From contig CAYLUN010000087.1 in the NCBI GenBank assembly GCA_964386865.1, positions 1 to 21,567 of the forward strand: a stretch of 21,567 nucleotides of DNA, given 5' to 3'. Origin of the DNA: CAYLUN01 sp964386865. Its GTDB lineage: Bacteria > Verrucomicrobiota > Kiritimatiellia > RFP12 > UBA1067. A program made the translations under genes and the position numbers. The stretch's first letter is position 1, and each line of letters starts with the position of its first letter. A model generated the notes under the pieces. It saw only the letters and a list, made by a program, of their open reading frames with translations, was not told the DNA's origin and did no database searches. Below, piece by piece: positions 7,523-15,177 of this stretch.

Positions 7523-8479
7523 ATGAGCGGTAGTGCGGACGATGCCCGGCAGGCGGCGATGGCGCTTGGACGGCTGAAGGAGAACCTGGGCTCGGTGATC
7601 CGCGGCAAGGGCGAGGCGATCGAGCGTTTGCTGATCGCCATGCTGGCCGACGGGCACGTGCTGATCGAGGACGTGCCGGGCACGGGCAAGACCACGCTGG
7701 CCAAGGCGCTGGCGCTGTCGCTGAAGGCGCGCTTCGCCCGCATCCAGTTCACGCCGGACCTGTTGCCGACCGACATCGTGGGCGGCATGATCTACTCGTC
7801 CGCCAACGGCACTTTCACGTTCCGGCCGGGCCCGGTCTTCGCCAACATCGTGCTGGCGGACGAGATCAACCGCGCCTCGCCGCGCACCCAGTCGGCCCTG
7901 CTCGAGGCGATGTGCGAGCGGCAGGTGACCACCGAGGGCGAGTCGCGGGCGCTGCCGCGGCCGTTCCTCGTGATCGCCACGCAGAATCCGGTCGAGTACA
8001 ACGGCACTTACCCGCTGCCCGAGGCGCAGCTCGACCGATTCTGCCTTCGCCTTTCGCTGGACTACCCGGCCTTTGCGGACGAGCTGCAGCTGCTGCGCGA
8101 TCAGGAGACGGCGGTGCCGCTCGACGCGCTCCGGCCGGTGATGGACACCGAGGCGCTGGCGACGCTGCAGTCCGCGGTGCGGCGCGTGGAGGTCGAGGCC
8201 ACGGTCCTCGAGTACATCGTGCGGCTGGTGGCGCGCACGCGGAACGATGAGCGGGTGCGCCTCGGGGCTAGCCCGCGCGGGTCGCTAGACCTGCGGCGCT
8301 GCGCTCAGGCGGCGGCCTTTCTCGCGGGCCGGAGGGCGGTGCGCCCGGACGACGTGTCGCGTCTGGCGGCACCGGTTCTCTCGCACCGGTTGATCGTCGA
8401 TGTCAAGGCGCGTCACGGCGGGCTCACCGGCGAGGCGGTGGTCCGCGAGGTGCTCCGCACGGAACCTGTGCCCGCATGA
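7523..8479 (+). CDS. MoxR family AAA+ ATPase
   Basis: The 318-residue protein is a MoxR-type AAA+ chaperone ATPase. These usually act with partner proteins, often carrying VWA or DUF58 domains, in assembling or activating complexes at the membrane. Visible motifs: Walker A PGTGKTT (52-58), Walker B IVLADEINR (109-117), sensor 1 VIATQNPVE (150-158) and PLPEAQLDRF (165-174). The C-terminal lid runs from about 220 to 315. Length and motifs match intact family members. A strong GGAGGGAG at 7508-7515 sets the start. The stop overlaps the next gene's ATG by four bases, so MoxR and the DUF58 protein should be made together. The substrate of this complex is unknown. Confidence 0.95.
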   Translation: MSGSADDARQAAMALGRLKENLGSVIRGKGEAIERLLIAMLADGHVLIEDVPGTGKTTLAKALALSLKARFARIQFTPDLLPTDIVGGMIYSSANGTFTFRPGPVFANIVLADEINRASPRTQSALLEAMCERQVTTEGESRALPRPFLVIATQNPVEYNGTYPLPEAQLDRFCLRLSLDYPAFADELQLLRDQETAVPLDALRPVMDTEALATLQSAVRRVEVEATVLEYIVRLVARTRNDERVRLGASPRGSLDLRRCAQAAAFLAGRRAVRPDDVSRLAAPVLSHRLIVDVKARHGGLTGEAVVREVLRTEPVPA

Positions 8480-9801
8480 GACGCGCCAGAGGAGACGCCG
8501 GCGCCTGGCGGCGCCGGAAGAGCCCGCCGATCGGCTACCAGCACGGCCGGAACGCCCGCTTCGTGCGCAACTTCCCGATGGTGTGCTGGCTCTACTACTG
8601 GCTCACGGCGCACACGACGCCCCGCCTGTACCTGATCGGCTTCGTGGGCGTCAGCCCCACCGCCCTGCTGATGCTGGCCGGACTGGAGAACCACGCGACG
8701 CTCATGGGGTTTGCCCTGCTCGGCTGGATGTCGGCGTGTCTGGCCGTTGGCCTTCTCTGGCGGCCGCGCGTGCGCGTCGTGTCCGCGATACCGCTTCGCG
8801 TGGAGAGCGGGGCCCGGTTCGAGACCCGCTACGAGGTCAGCAACGAGGGGTCGCGCATGGTTCGGGACCTGGGGGTTGAAACGCTGATCTTTTCCGACTG
8901 GATGCGGCTGAGGCTCACGCGGGCGCACCTCGGCGCGCTCCATGCGGGCGCGACCGAGACCGTCGTCGGTCGGGGGCACGCGCTGGCGCGAGGCGTCTAT
9001 TCGCTGCCTGCGCTGAGGGCTGACTCTAGCTTCCCCTGCGGCTTCTGGCGGTGGGGCCGCACCGAGCGCGTCGAGCGGATGCTGTTCGTGTATCCGCGCT
9101 ACACGCGGCTGGCGCGCTTCGATGTTCCGCTGGGGAGCCGGCACCGGCAGGACCTGTCGGCGGCTCGCGACCTGGCGCGCGAGGCGCTGGAGTTCCACGG
9201 CTGCCGCGAATACCGCGAAGGCGACGTGCTGCGGCATGTGCATCCGCGCTCGTCGGCGCGCGTGGGCGCGCCGGTCGTCAAGGAGTTTCAGGCGGAGGGC
9301 CGCTCGCGCACGGCGATTCTGGTGGACACGCGCGATCACGGCTGGCTGAGCGCTGCGCGATCCCGCCTGCTGGGCGCGGGTCCGACGGAGGCGGCGCTTG
9401 CGCTGACCGCCGCCATCGTGGAGTATCTGTCGTCCACCGACCGCGTGCTTGAGCTGCTGGTCGCGGGCCCGGAGGTCTACCGGTTCCGCAGCGCCGGCCG
9501 CATGGGGTACTTCGAGGACGTGCTCGACATCTTGGCGTCGATCGAGCCGTGCCGCGATGACCCGCTGGAGCGCCTAGGTCCGCTGCTTCTGGACGAGATC
9601 CGCGCGATTCAGAGCGTCTGCCTCGTCCTGACCGGCTGGGACCAGAGGCGGGAGGCGCTGGTGGGCGAGATCGACGCGTGGGAGATCGGGCTGAAAATCG
9701 TGCTTGTGACCGCCGACGGGCGGAGGCCGGACGGTCTTCCCGCAGAGGCCGTCTGCCTGTCGGCCCGGAGCGTGCTGCGGGGCGAGGTGGCCGAACTGTG
9801 A
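8476..9801 (+). CDS. DUF58 domain protein
   Basis: The 441-residue protein carries two hydrophobic N-terminal segments (about 48-70 and 75-95), then a beta-rich region, then the DUF58 core with GCREYREGD and VLRHVHPRSSAR (242-262). Most DUF58 proteins have I-D-W or I-H-W where this one has V-H-P, so the aromatic Trp is missing. A VWA-like fold follows, with ILVDTRDHG at 281-289. The proteins are regular partners of MoxR ATPases and sit at the inner membrane facing the cytoplasm. Start and stop are both in four-base overlaps with neighbours (ATGA before, GTGA after), so expression in fixed ratio with MoxR and the transglutaminase-like protein is likely. No enzymatic function is established for the family. 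Confidence 0.9.
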   Translation: MRRARGDAGAWRRRKSPPIGYQHGRNARFVRNFPMVCWLYYWLTAHTTPRLYLIGFVGVSPTALLMLAGLENHATLMGFALLGWMSACLAVGLLWRPRVRVVSAIPLRVESGARFETRYEVSNEGSRMVRDLGVETLIFSDWMRLRLTRAHLGALHAGATETVVGRGHALARGVYSLPALRADSSFPCGFWRWGRTERVERMLFVYPRYTRLARFDVPLGSRHRQDLSAARDLAREALEFHGCREYREGDVLRHVHPRSSARVGAPVVKEFQAEGRSRTAILVDTRDHGWLSAARSRLLGAGPTEAALALTAAIVEYLSSTDRVLELLVAGPEVYRFRSAGRMGYFEDVLDILASIEPCRDDPLERLGPLLLDEIRAIQSVCLVLTGWDQRREALVGEIDAWEIGLKIVLVTADGRRPDGLPAEAVCLSARSVLRGEVAEL

Positions 9802-11927
9802 AAGGCGTCAGCACAGAGGGCGCTGGAAGCGCGGCGCGGCTGCGCAGCCGCTGGCCGGTGCTCGCGGGCGCGGCGGTCCTCCTCTGGCCCGCGTGGTGGT
9901 ACTGTCGCGGCGGCGACCAGGGCCTGTTCGTTTTCATCGCCGGCCTTTCCGCGGTCGCGGTCGGGCTGCCGCGCAGCTTCAGGGGCTCCACGCGGTGGGT
10001 CATCTGGACCTGGCTGGCGGTGACGGTTGCCTGTCTGGCGGCCAACGTCGTGCGCCTGGTTCCGCCCGAGCAGCTCACCGGCGAGGGACGAGAGCTGGAC
10101 CGCGTGGTGACGGCGTTTTGCGCGGTCGGCGTGACGGCGCTTTTCTTCAGGCCCTGCGTCATGAGCGTGACGATCATGGCCATAGGCAGCCTGCCGATGG
10201 CGATGTTCGTGCTCGGGAGAAGCGCGTCTGAGTCTGGCACCGCAGACGGGGCGGAAGCGGTGGTCGTCTGGGTGTTTGTGGCGCTGCTGTGCGTGCTCGA
10301 TCAGGTGCAAAGGCTGTCGCGGCGCGCGGTTGTGGGCGCCTTGTCCCACACGGCCAAGGACATCGCCGCGCGCCTGGTGGCGCTGGCCGGCGTGCTCGCC
10401 TTGTCGCTGGCGCTGCGCGTGCCGATTGAACAGGCGGCGATCGCGGTTCAGAAGCGGATTTTCGGTCTGGTCTCGGACACCGAGCACGGCTCGCTGGTGC
10501 GGCGCGGCCTCGACCTGTCGCTGGGGCAGACCATGCCGAAGGACTTCGGAAGCCGGATGCGCGTGGTCCTGCTCGTCCGGACGGGCAGCTTGCCCGGGTA
10601 TCTGCGCGAGGCGGTTTACACCACCTATCGGTCGGGCCGCTGGCTGGCGCCGAAGCCCGCCGGCTCGCTGAAGCCCGCCGCGACCTCTCTGGCGGGGGAG
10701 GGCCGTGCCGTGTATCCGCTGGTGCGCGCGGAGCCCTGCGTCACCGCCAGCGTCTGGCGGGTGGAGGTGCTCGCGCCCCGTTTGCTGGCAGGGTTCTGCC
10801 TGCCCGGAAGCGCCGTTTCGCTGGCATGCGAGGGGCCGCCGCCGCTGGCCGACACCAACGGGATGGTAACGGCGGAAGAGTCGTATCCGGAGCGGTATGA
10901 CGTGCGGGTCGTGCCCCGGCGTCTGGCCGCGAGCGCGTTCCCGCAGCCTGACGGTTCTTCTGAGCAGGCCTATCTCTCCGTGCCGCGGCCGCTGGCCGAG
11001 GCCGTCTCAAACTGGGTTTCCGCGTGCGAAGGCCTCGCGGGCGCGCAGACGGCGACTGACGCGGCGGCGCACGTGGAGCGCCATTTTGCCCAACTCTACG
11101 CGTATCGGCTCGGCATCCAGCTGTACCACAAGCCGGATCCGCTGGTGGATTTCATGCGGCGGCGCGAGGGCGCTTGCACGCAGTTTGCCAGTGCGGCCGC
11201 GCTGATGTTCAGGAGCCGCGGCCTGCCCTCGCGCGTGGTGGGCGGGTACGTGTGCTATAGCTGGAACCCCTGGCTTGAGCGCTGGGTCGTGCGCGAGCGC
11301 GACGGGCACGCGTGGGTTGAGGTCTGGGATCAGGCGGCGCGCCGGTGGCTGCTGGTGGATCCGACGCCGCCCGGCGGACACCCGTCGATCTTCGAGCCGC
11401 CGGGCCGGCTGAGGCTGGCTGTCGAATGGCTCTTCGCGTCGTGGAAGCGACTGCTGTTCGGGCTCAAGAACGCGGATCTGCTGGTCGTGGTTGCGGACGC
11501 GGGCGTGCTGCTTTTCAGTTTTCTGTGGCAGATGGCGTGGAGCCCGGCGGGCGGGGTGGTCCTCGCCGGTTTCGCCGTGATCCTGTGGCTGCGGCGGCGG
11601 GTCCTGCTCCGCCGGCAGCGCCCGGCGGACCGCCTGCGGGCTGAGCTCGCAGAGGCCATGAGCGCGCTGTCGCGGCGGCGGGCGCCGGAGCGTTTGCGGC
11701 GGCGGGCCTTCGAGAGCTGGAGCGAGTGGCTGCTGCGCGTGAGACCGGAGCTTCCGGAAGAGGCTTTCGCCGAGCTGCGAACGCTGGCCGAGGCCTATCA
11801 GGAGCTGCGCTACGGGCTGCGGCTCGACAAGCCGGCCGCAACCGAGTGGATCGCCCGCGCCCGGCGAGCGATGCGTGGCAGGCCCGAATGGCGCAAAAAT
11901 AAGGACGCTTCTCGTTCCGAATCGTAA
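9798..11927 (+). CDS. Membrane transglutaminase-like protein (TgpA type)
   Basis: The 709-residue protein starts at a GTG that overlaps the stop of the DUF58 gene (GTGA at 9798-9801). An in-frame ATG at 9678 lies inside the DUF58 gene and is less likely. Several N-terminal membrane helices (about 19-36, 42-58, 67-85, 103-118, 123-141, 153-170 and 188-208) precede a large extracytoplasmic domain with a transglutaminase-like Cys-His-Asp triad: C460 in REGACTQFAS, H504 in RDGHAWVEVWD and D521 in LLVDPTPPGG. Another helix (about 568-588) and a basic cytoplasmic tail with a DUF4129-like look end the protein. TgpA-like proteins occur regularly with MoxR and DUF58, and the Pseudomonas TgpA is needed for viability. 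The natural substrate is not known. All three catalytic residues are present, so the protein looks active. Confidence 0.9.
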   Translation: MKGVSTEGAGSAARLRSRWPVLAGAAVLLWPAWWYCRGGDQGLFVFIAGLSAVAVGLPRSFRGSTRWVIWTWLAVTVACLAANVVRLVPPEQLTGEGRELDRVVTAFCAVGVTALFFRPCVMSVTIMAIGSLPMAMFVLGRSASESGTADGAEAVVVWVFVALLCVLDQVQRLSRRAVVGALSHTAKDIAARLVALAGVLALSLALRVPIEQAAIAVQKRIFGLVSDTEHGSLVRRGLDLSLGQTMPKDFGSRMRVVLLVRTGSLPGYLREAVYTTYRSGRWLAPKPAGSLKPAATSLAGEGRAVYPLVRAEPCVTASVWRVEVLAPRLLAGFCLPGSAVSLACEGPPPLADTNGMVTAEESYPERYDVRVVPRRLAASAFPQPDGSSEQAYLSVPRPLAEAVSNWVSACEGLAGAQTATDAAAHVERHFAQLYAYRLGIQLYHKPDPLVDFMRRREGACTQFASAAALMFRSRGLPSRVVGGYVCYSWNPWLERWVVRERDGHAWVEVWDQAARRWLLVDPTPPGGHPSIFEPPGRLRLAVEWLFASWKRLLFGLKNADLLVVVADAGVLLFSFLWQMAWSPAGGVVLAGFAVILWLRRRVLLRRQRPADRLRAELAEAMSALSRRRAPERLRRRAFESWSEWLLRVRPELPEEAFAELRTLAEAYQELRYGLRLDKPAATEWIARARRAMRGRPEWRKNKDASRSES

Positions 11928-11933
11928 TCTTGC

Positions 11934-12010
11934 TCGCAATCTTAATCGTTCCAGAAAAAGAAGATTATGATTGCGATTATGATTATGAGTAAGCGTGAAA
12001 AACGCTTATC
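11934..12010. repeat. Two AT-rich hairpins between convergent genes
   Basis: In the 102-base gap between the transglutaminase-like and alginate lyase genes, arm 11934-11947 pairs with 11963-11976 over 14 bp with one mismatch (15-nt loop). A second hairpin has stem TAAGCGT (11990-11996), loop GAAAA and ACGCTTA (12002-12008). GATTATGATT is also repeated directly at 11963 and 11975. The region is strikingly AT-rich against its surroundings. The position suggests a bidirectional terminator, but neither hairpin is followed by a proper T-run. Confidence 0.45.
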
Positions 12011-12029
12011 TTCGCGCCATTCGGGGCTG

Positions 12030-12704
12030 TCACTGGGCCACGAGCGAGCGGAAGACCACGTCGGCCGTGCCCTGTTTCGCCTGCGGATAGCACCCGGCTT
12101 TGAAGTAGTTGTGGTGTGTCCAGTAGGCGAGGCTGCGGGAGAGCTTCTCTTGGCCGTCCACCGTGATCGTCAGCTGGCTGTTCGTGACCGCGATGACGAC
12201 CTTGACCCACTGTGCGCCGAGCTTCTCCTTCAGCGCGACCTTGTTCTCATTCTTGCCGCTGACGTCGGTCTTAAACAGGGCAACCAGGTCGCCCGCGTTC
12301 ACGGCGACGCGCAGGAGCGGGGGGGCGTCGCCGCCGTCCGACGTGATGCCGTGGATCTGCATCGCGGTCACCTTGTCCGGCGTGAGCGCGGAGACGGCGC
12401 GAAACTCGCCGCTGAGCGTGTGGCTGCCGCCCACGGCCCAGTTGGGCAGGTGGCGCAGTTCCGAGCGCACGTACTTGGCGTTCGGGGTCGTGCCTTTCTC
12501 CGCGGCGTCGAGGTGGAAACACAGTTCCTTGGCGTCGTTCAGGTAGAAGTAGTCCGAGGTGTAGGCGCTGAGGTCCCGGATGTCCTTGGGGCCGGGTATC
12601 TGGAGCTTCCAGCAGCTCAGGTCGAAGGCGGTGGCGGGCGCGGCCCGCTCCGCCGCCTGCACCGTGACGGCGCCCACGAGCAACGCGGCTGCGATAATAG
12701 TCAT
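12030..12704 (-). CDS. Secreted PL7 alginate lyase
   Basis: This 224-residue enzyme should cut alginate by beta-elimination outside the cytoplasm. A signal peptide (MTIIAAALLVGAVTVQA, cleavage near A17/A18) leads into a single PL7 domain. All three family motifs are present: RSELR (80-84), QIH (116-118) and YFKAGCYPQ (200... to 208), which supply the Arg, Gln, His and Tyr of the active site. QIH, in contrast to QVH, is generally linked to activity on guluronate-containing alginate. FDLSCWKLQIP (27-37) is the usual PL7 entry strand. I chose the ATG at 12704, which starts the signal peptide. An ATG at 12740 would overlap thiG and put charged residues in front. The gene begins 23 nt after the thiG stop, so it may be read through from the thi unit, an unusual partner for a biosynthetic operon. 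Confidence 0.9.
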   Translation of the reverse strand: MTIIAAALLVGAVTVQAAERAAPATAFDLSCWKLQIPGPKDIRDLSAYTSDYFYLNDAKELCFHLDAAEKGTTPNAKYVRSELRHLPNWAVGGSHTLSGEFRAVSALTPDKVTAMQIHGITSDGGDAPPLLRVAVNAGDLVALFKTDVSGKNENKVALKEKLGAQWVKVVIAVTNSQLTITVDGQEKLSRSLAYWTHHNYFKAGCYPQAKQGTADVVFRSLVAQ

Positions 12705-12727
12705 TACTCTCACAACTCCCACCGCTC

Positions 12728-13507
12728 TCACTTCTCCCACAAAAAGCCGGTCAAGGGCGAGGAGGCGTCGGCGGTGGCGCGCGCGGCGCGCGGGCCGGCG
12801 CTCACGCCCTCTTCGGCCGCCTCGACGGCTTTGGCGAAGGCCTTGGCCATGCCGACCGGGTTGGCGGCGGCGGCGATCGCGGTGTTGACCAGCACGCAGT
12901 CCGCGCCGAGCTCGATGGCGGCGGCGGCGTGCGAGGGCATGCCGAGCCCGGCGTCGACCACCACGGGCACGCCGGCGTTGGCCACGATGATCTCGAGCAT
13001 GTCGCGGTTGCGCAGGCCGAGGTTGGTGCCGATGGGCGCGGCCAGTGGCATCACGACTACGGTTCCGGCCTCCTCCAGCCGCTTGGCGAGCACGGGGTCG
13101 GCGTTGATGTAGGGCATGACCTTGAAGCCCTCCTTCACCAGCACCTCGGCGGCCTTGAGGGTCTCGATCGGGTCGGGCAGCAGGTGGTGCAGGTTCGGGG
13201 TGAGTTCGAGCTTGATCCAGTCGAAGCCGCCGGCGGCGCGGGCCAGGCGGGCGATGCGGATCGCCTCGTCGGCGGTACGCGCGCCGCTGGTGTTGGGGAC
13301 GATCACGATCTTCTCGGGGTCGAGCTTCGAGATCAGCGGGTCGCCCTCGGGGTTCTTGTCCAGGTCGACGCGGCGCAGCGCGATGGTTACGAGCTCGCAG
13401 CCGGAGGCCTCGATGGCCTGCCGCATGAGGTCATGGGATCCGAACTTGCCGGTGCCGATGAACAGGCGCGAGCGGAAGGTGCGTCCAGCGATGATGAGTG
13501 GATTCAT
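12728..13507 (-). CDS. thiG: Thiazole synthase ThiG
   Basis: ThiG (259 residues) builds the thiazole phosphate of thiamine from 1-deoxy-D-xylulose 5-phosphate, dehydroglycine and the thiocarboxylate of ThiS, in the cytosol. The barrel is complete: RLFIGTGKF (14-22), ALRRVDLD (43-50), PNTSGARTADEAI (71-83), the Schiff-base lysine K99 in DWIKLE, MPLAAPIGTNLG, VVDAGLGMPSHAA and DCVLVNTAIAAA (phosphate loop). The C-terminus (SSPLTGFL) is also normal. The gene starts 10 bases after the thiS stop with only a weak AAGAAAG in front, so translation probably depends on thiS. Confidence 0.96.
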   Translation of the reverse strand: MNPLIIAGRTFRSRLFIGTGKFGSHDLMRQAIEASGCELVTIALRRVDLDKNPEGDPLISKLDPEKIVIVPNTSGARTADEAIRIARLARAAGGFDWIKLELTPNLHHLLPDPIETLKAAEVLVKEGFKVMPYINADPVLAKRLEEAGTVVVMPLAAPIGTNLGLRNRDMLEIIVANAGVPVVVDAGLGMPSHAAAAIELGADCVLVNTAIAAAANPVGMAKAFAKAVEAAEEGVSAGPRAARATADASSPLTGFLWEK

Positions 13508-13517
13508 AGTTTCTTTC

Positions 13518-13730
13518 TTATCCGCCGCCGACGAACTGGATGATTTCGATGCGGTCGCTGGCGGCGACGGGGGTCGAGGCGAAAGCGGAGGGCGGGACGA
13601 TCTCGCCGTTGCGCTCGACGGCCATCCTCTTGGCTTTGACGCCGAGGGTGTCGAGCAGCTGCGCGAGGGTCGCGGCGCTGCCCAGCGGGCGCGGGGCGCC
13701 GTTGACGATGATGGCGGGGGCGTCGGTCAT
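13518..13730 (-). CDS. thiS: Sulfur carrier protein ThiS
   Basis: The 70-residue protein has the beta-grasp pattern of ThiS: IIVNGAPRPL at the start, TLAQLLDTLG (21-30), VAVERNGEIVPP-like text (VERNGEIVPP at 38-47) and the C-terminal IIQFVGGG, whose last Gly is adenylated and turned into a thiocarboxylate. Length and sequence are normal. Its ATG overlaps the stop of the HydE-like gene in an ATGA (13727-13730), so the two are coupled. The ThiF-type enzyme required to activate it is not in this operon. The nearest candidate is at 4217-5263. Confidence 0.93.
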   Translation of the reverse strand: MTDAPAIIVNGAPRPLGSAATLAQLLDTLGVKAKRMAVERNGEIVPPSAFASTPVAASDRIEIIQFVGGG

Positions 13731-14773
13731 GGGTTTCTCAGCGAGTGTCCGGGGCCGGTGCCGACGGGCCGGCCGAGGTTGGCGAGGCGGATGCGCACGC
13801 AGGCCGCGCAGGCCGCGCCGTCTTCGTCCACGCACGGCTTGTTGGGGTAGAGCTGGTACAGCCGGCGGTACGTGCCGGGCGTGACGTTGGGCATGAAGAC
13901 GTTCGCGCCGCGCTGCAGCACGAGGTTGCGGCCCTCGGGCTCGAGCGCGTCGAACGCGGTCGTGGCCGGGATGTGCGCGTCGGGGTTCAAAATGCGCAGC
14001 AGGGCGATGGTCTTGTAGTAGACGCTGCGGTCGTCGAGCAGCGGCTTCTCGGCTAGCGGCGTGTCGGGGTGCGAGAGGAAGGGGCCGCAGCCGATCATGT
14101 CGAGCCGGAGCTGGGTCGCAAAAAGGATGTCGTGCGCGATCATCTCCGGCGTGGAGCCGGGCAGGCCGATCATGAAGCCGCTGCCGACCTGGTAGCCGAG
14201 GTCGCGCAGGTCGGTGAGGCACTGCACGCGGTGCTCGAAGGACTCGTCGGGGTGGATCGCCGAGAAGAGCGCGTTCGACGTGGTCTCGAAGCGGAGCAGG
14301 TAACGGTCGCACCCGGCGGCCTTGAGCTGCGCGAGTTCGTCGCGCGTGCGCACGCCGACGGAGAGGGTCACTGCGAGGCCGGCCTCGTCTTTGATGCGGC
14401 GCAGGAGCCTGCACAGGACGTCGGCGGTGAAAAAGGCGTCTTCGCCGGACTGCAGGACGACCGTTCCGCAGCCCCACCCCTTGGCGCGCTTGGCCGTTTC
14501 GACGATTTCATCCTCGCTCATGCGGTAGCGCCCGATGGTGTCGTTGCCGCAACGGATGCCGCAGTACCAGCAGTTGTTCTTGCAGACGTTTGAGAACTCG
14601 ATGATGCCACGCAGGTGCACCGTGTCGCCGACGTGCTGGGCGCGAACCTCGTCGGCCGTCGAGTAAATCAGCTCGCAGGCCCTGCCTTGCGCTTTGAGAA
14701 GCGAGGCGAGCTCTGCGGCGGAGGGCGCCGCGCCCGTGAGCAGCCGGCTCAGCAGTTCCTGTGTGGCGTTCAT
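13727..14773 (-). CDS. hydE: HydE-like radical SAM protein, first gene of the thiS-thiG operon
   Basis: The 348-residue protein is a radical SAM enzyme of the HydE/PylB/BioB group. The 4Fe-4S motif is C64-x3-C68-x2-C71 (CKNNCWYC). GTVVLQSGED (103-112) and SGFMIGLPGST (198-208) follow. Three C-terminal cysteines, C314, C322 and C325, keep the 8 and 3 spacing of C311, C319 and C322, which hold the second cluster in Thermotoga HydE. HydE helps build the [FeFe]-hydrogenase active site, yet no hydF, hydG or hydrogenase gene is here. Instead the gene overlaps thiS (ATGA) and heads the thi unit, in the place where thiH would be expected. AAGGA lies 9 nt before the ATG at 14773. It may be a true HydE stranded in this operon or a HydE relative that serves thiazole synthesis. 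The family is firm, the role open. Confidence 0.85.
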   Translation of the reverse strand: MNATQELLSRLLTGAAPSAAELASLLKAQGRACELIYSTADEVRAQHVGDTVHLRGIIEFSNVCKNNCWYCGIRCGNDTIGRYRMSEDEIVETAKRAKGWGCGTVVLQSGEDAFFTADVLCRLLRRIKDEAGLAVTLSVGVRTRDELAQLKAAGCDRYLLRFETTSNALFSAIHPDESFEHRVQCLTDLRDLGYQVGSGFMIGLPGSTPEMIAHDILFATQLRLDMIGCGPFLSHPDTPLAEKPLLDDRSVYYKTIALLRILNPDAHIPATTAFDALEPEGRNLVLQRGANVFMPNVTPGTYRRLYQLYPNKPCVDEDGAACAACVRIRLANLGRPVGTGPGHSLRNP

Positions 14774-14799
14774 CGCAGGTAGTCCTTTTGAATGCGCCT

Positions 14800-14828
14800 A
14801 TGATAACGGATTTAACGGTTTGCGGGAA
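14800..14828 (-). promoter_or_regulatory. Candidate promoter of the hydE-like/thiS/thiG operon
   Basis: On the minus strand TATCAT (14805-14800) is a good -10. At a 17-nt distance the -35 is only TTCCCG (14828-14823). The leader would be about 20 nt. A TPP riboswitch does not fit in so short a leader, and none was seen. Confidence 0.35.
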
Positions 14829-14842
14829 GTCCGGGAGAAGGG

Positions 14843-15108
14843 GAATTCGTAATCGGCAAGAGACGGGGGGATCGCGAGCTTAGTGCGTATCGGTTGCGGA
14901 GCGACTGGGAGCGGGGGCGCCCCCGCCCGCCGCGTGGAAGTTGATGCAAGGCAGACGCGCAGCCAAACGTGGAGCGACAGGCTGCGACCGGACGTGTGAC
15001 CGCCGCTCCGGCGGGCGGGGGCGCCCGCGCTCCCAGTCTTGCGCCACGGGTTCTTCTGAAACGCGCCGTCCTCGCATACCCCCGTCACTGACCGATTACG
15101 GGGAATTC
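14843..15108. repeat. 266-bp imperfect palindromic element, MITE-like
   Basis: A strong inner pair of arms (14903-14932 with 15009-15038) matches over 30 bp with one mismatch and encloses 76 nt. This loop contains its own 7-bp hairpin (CGCAGCC 14958-14964 with GGCTGCG 14980-14986). Outside, further inverted blocks pair: GAATTC (14843-14848 with 15103-15108), GTAATCGG (14849-14856 with 15092-15099) and ACGGGGG (14863-14869 with 15079-15085). The whole fills most of the 404-base stretch between the hydE-like start and the GH62-like pseudogene. It has no credible coding content. Size and nested symmetry fit a non-autonomous mobile element or compound REP sequence. Confidence 0.6.
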
Positions 15109-15121
15109 TGTGCCCGTGCGC

Positions 15122-15150
15122 TTGACCCGTCGGCGGCGTGCGTCTACACT
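15122..15150 (+). promoter_or_regulatory. Promoter of the GH62-like pseudogene
   Basis: TTGACC (15122-15127), 17-nt spacer, TACACT (15145-15150). The start point near 15157 gives a leader of about 21 nt with GGAGG (15168-15172) 5 nt before the ATG at 15178, the same layout as at the rhamnosidase gene. The control signals have outlived the gene. Confidence 0.55.
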
Positions 15151-15177
15151 CAGGGTAGCATGAGTCTGGAGGTCGCG

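Noticed and set aside
14774..14842. Possible TPP riboswitch before the hydE-like/thiS/thiG operon
   Set aside because: The distance from the likely start point to the ATG is about 20 nt, and no CUGAGA- or ACCUGAUC-like element is seen.
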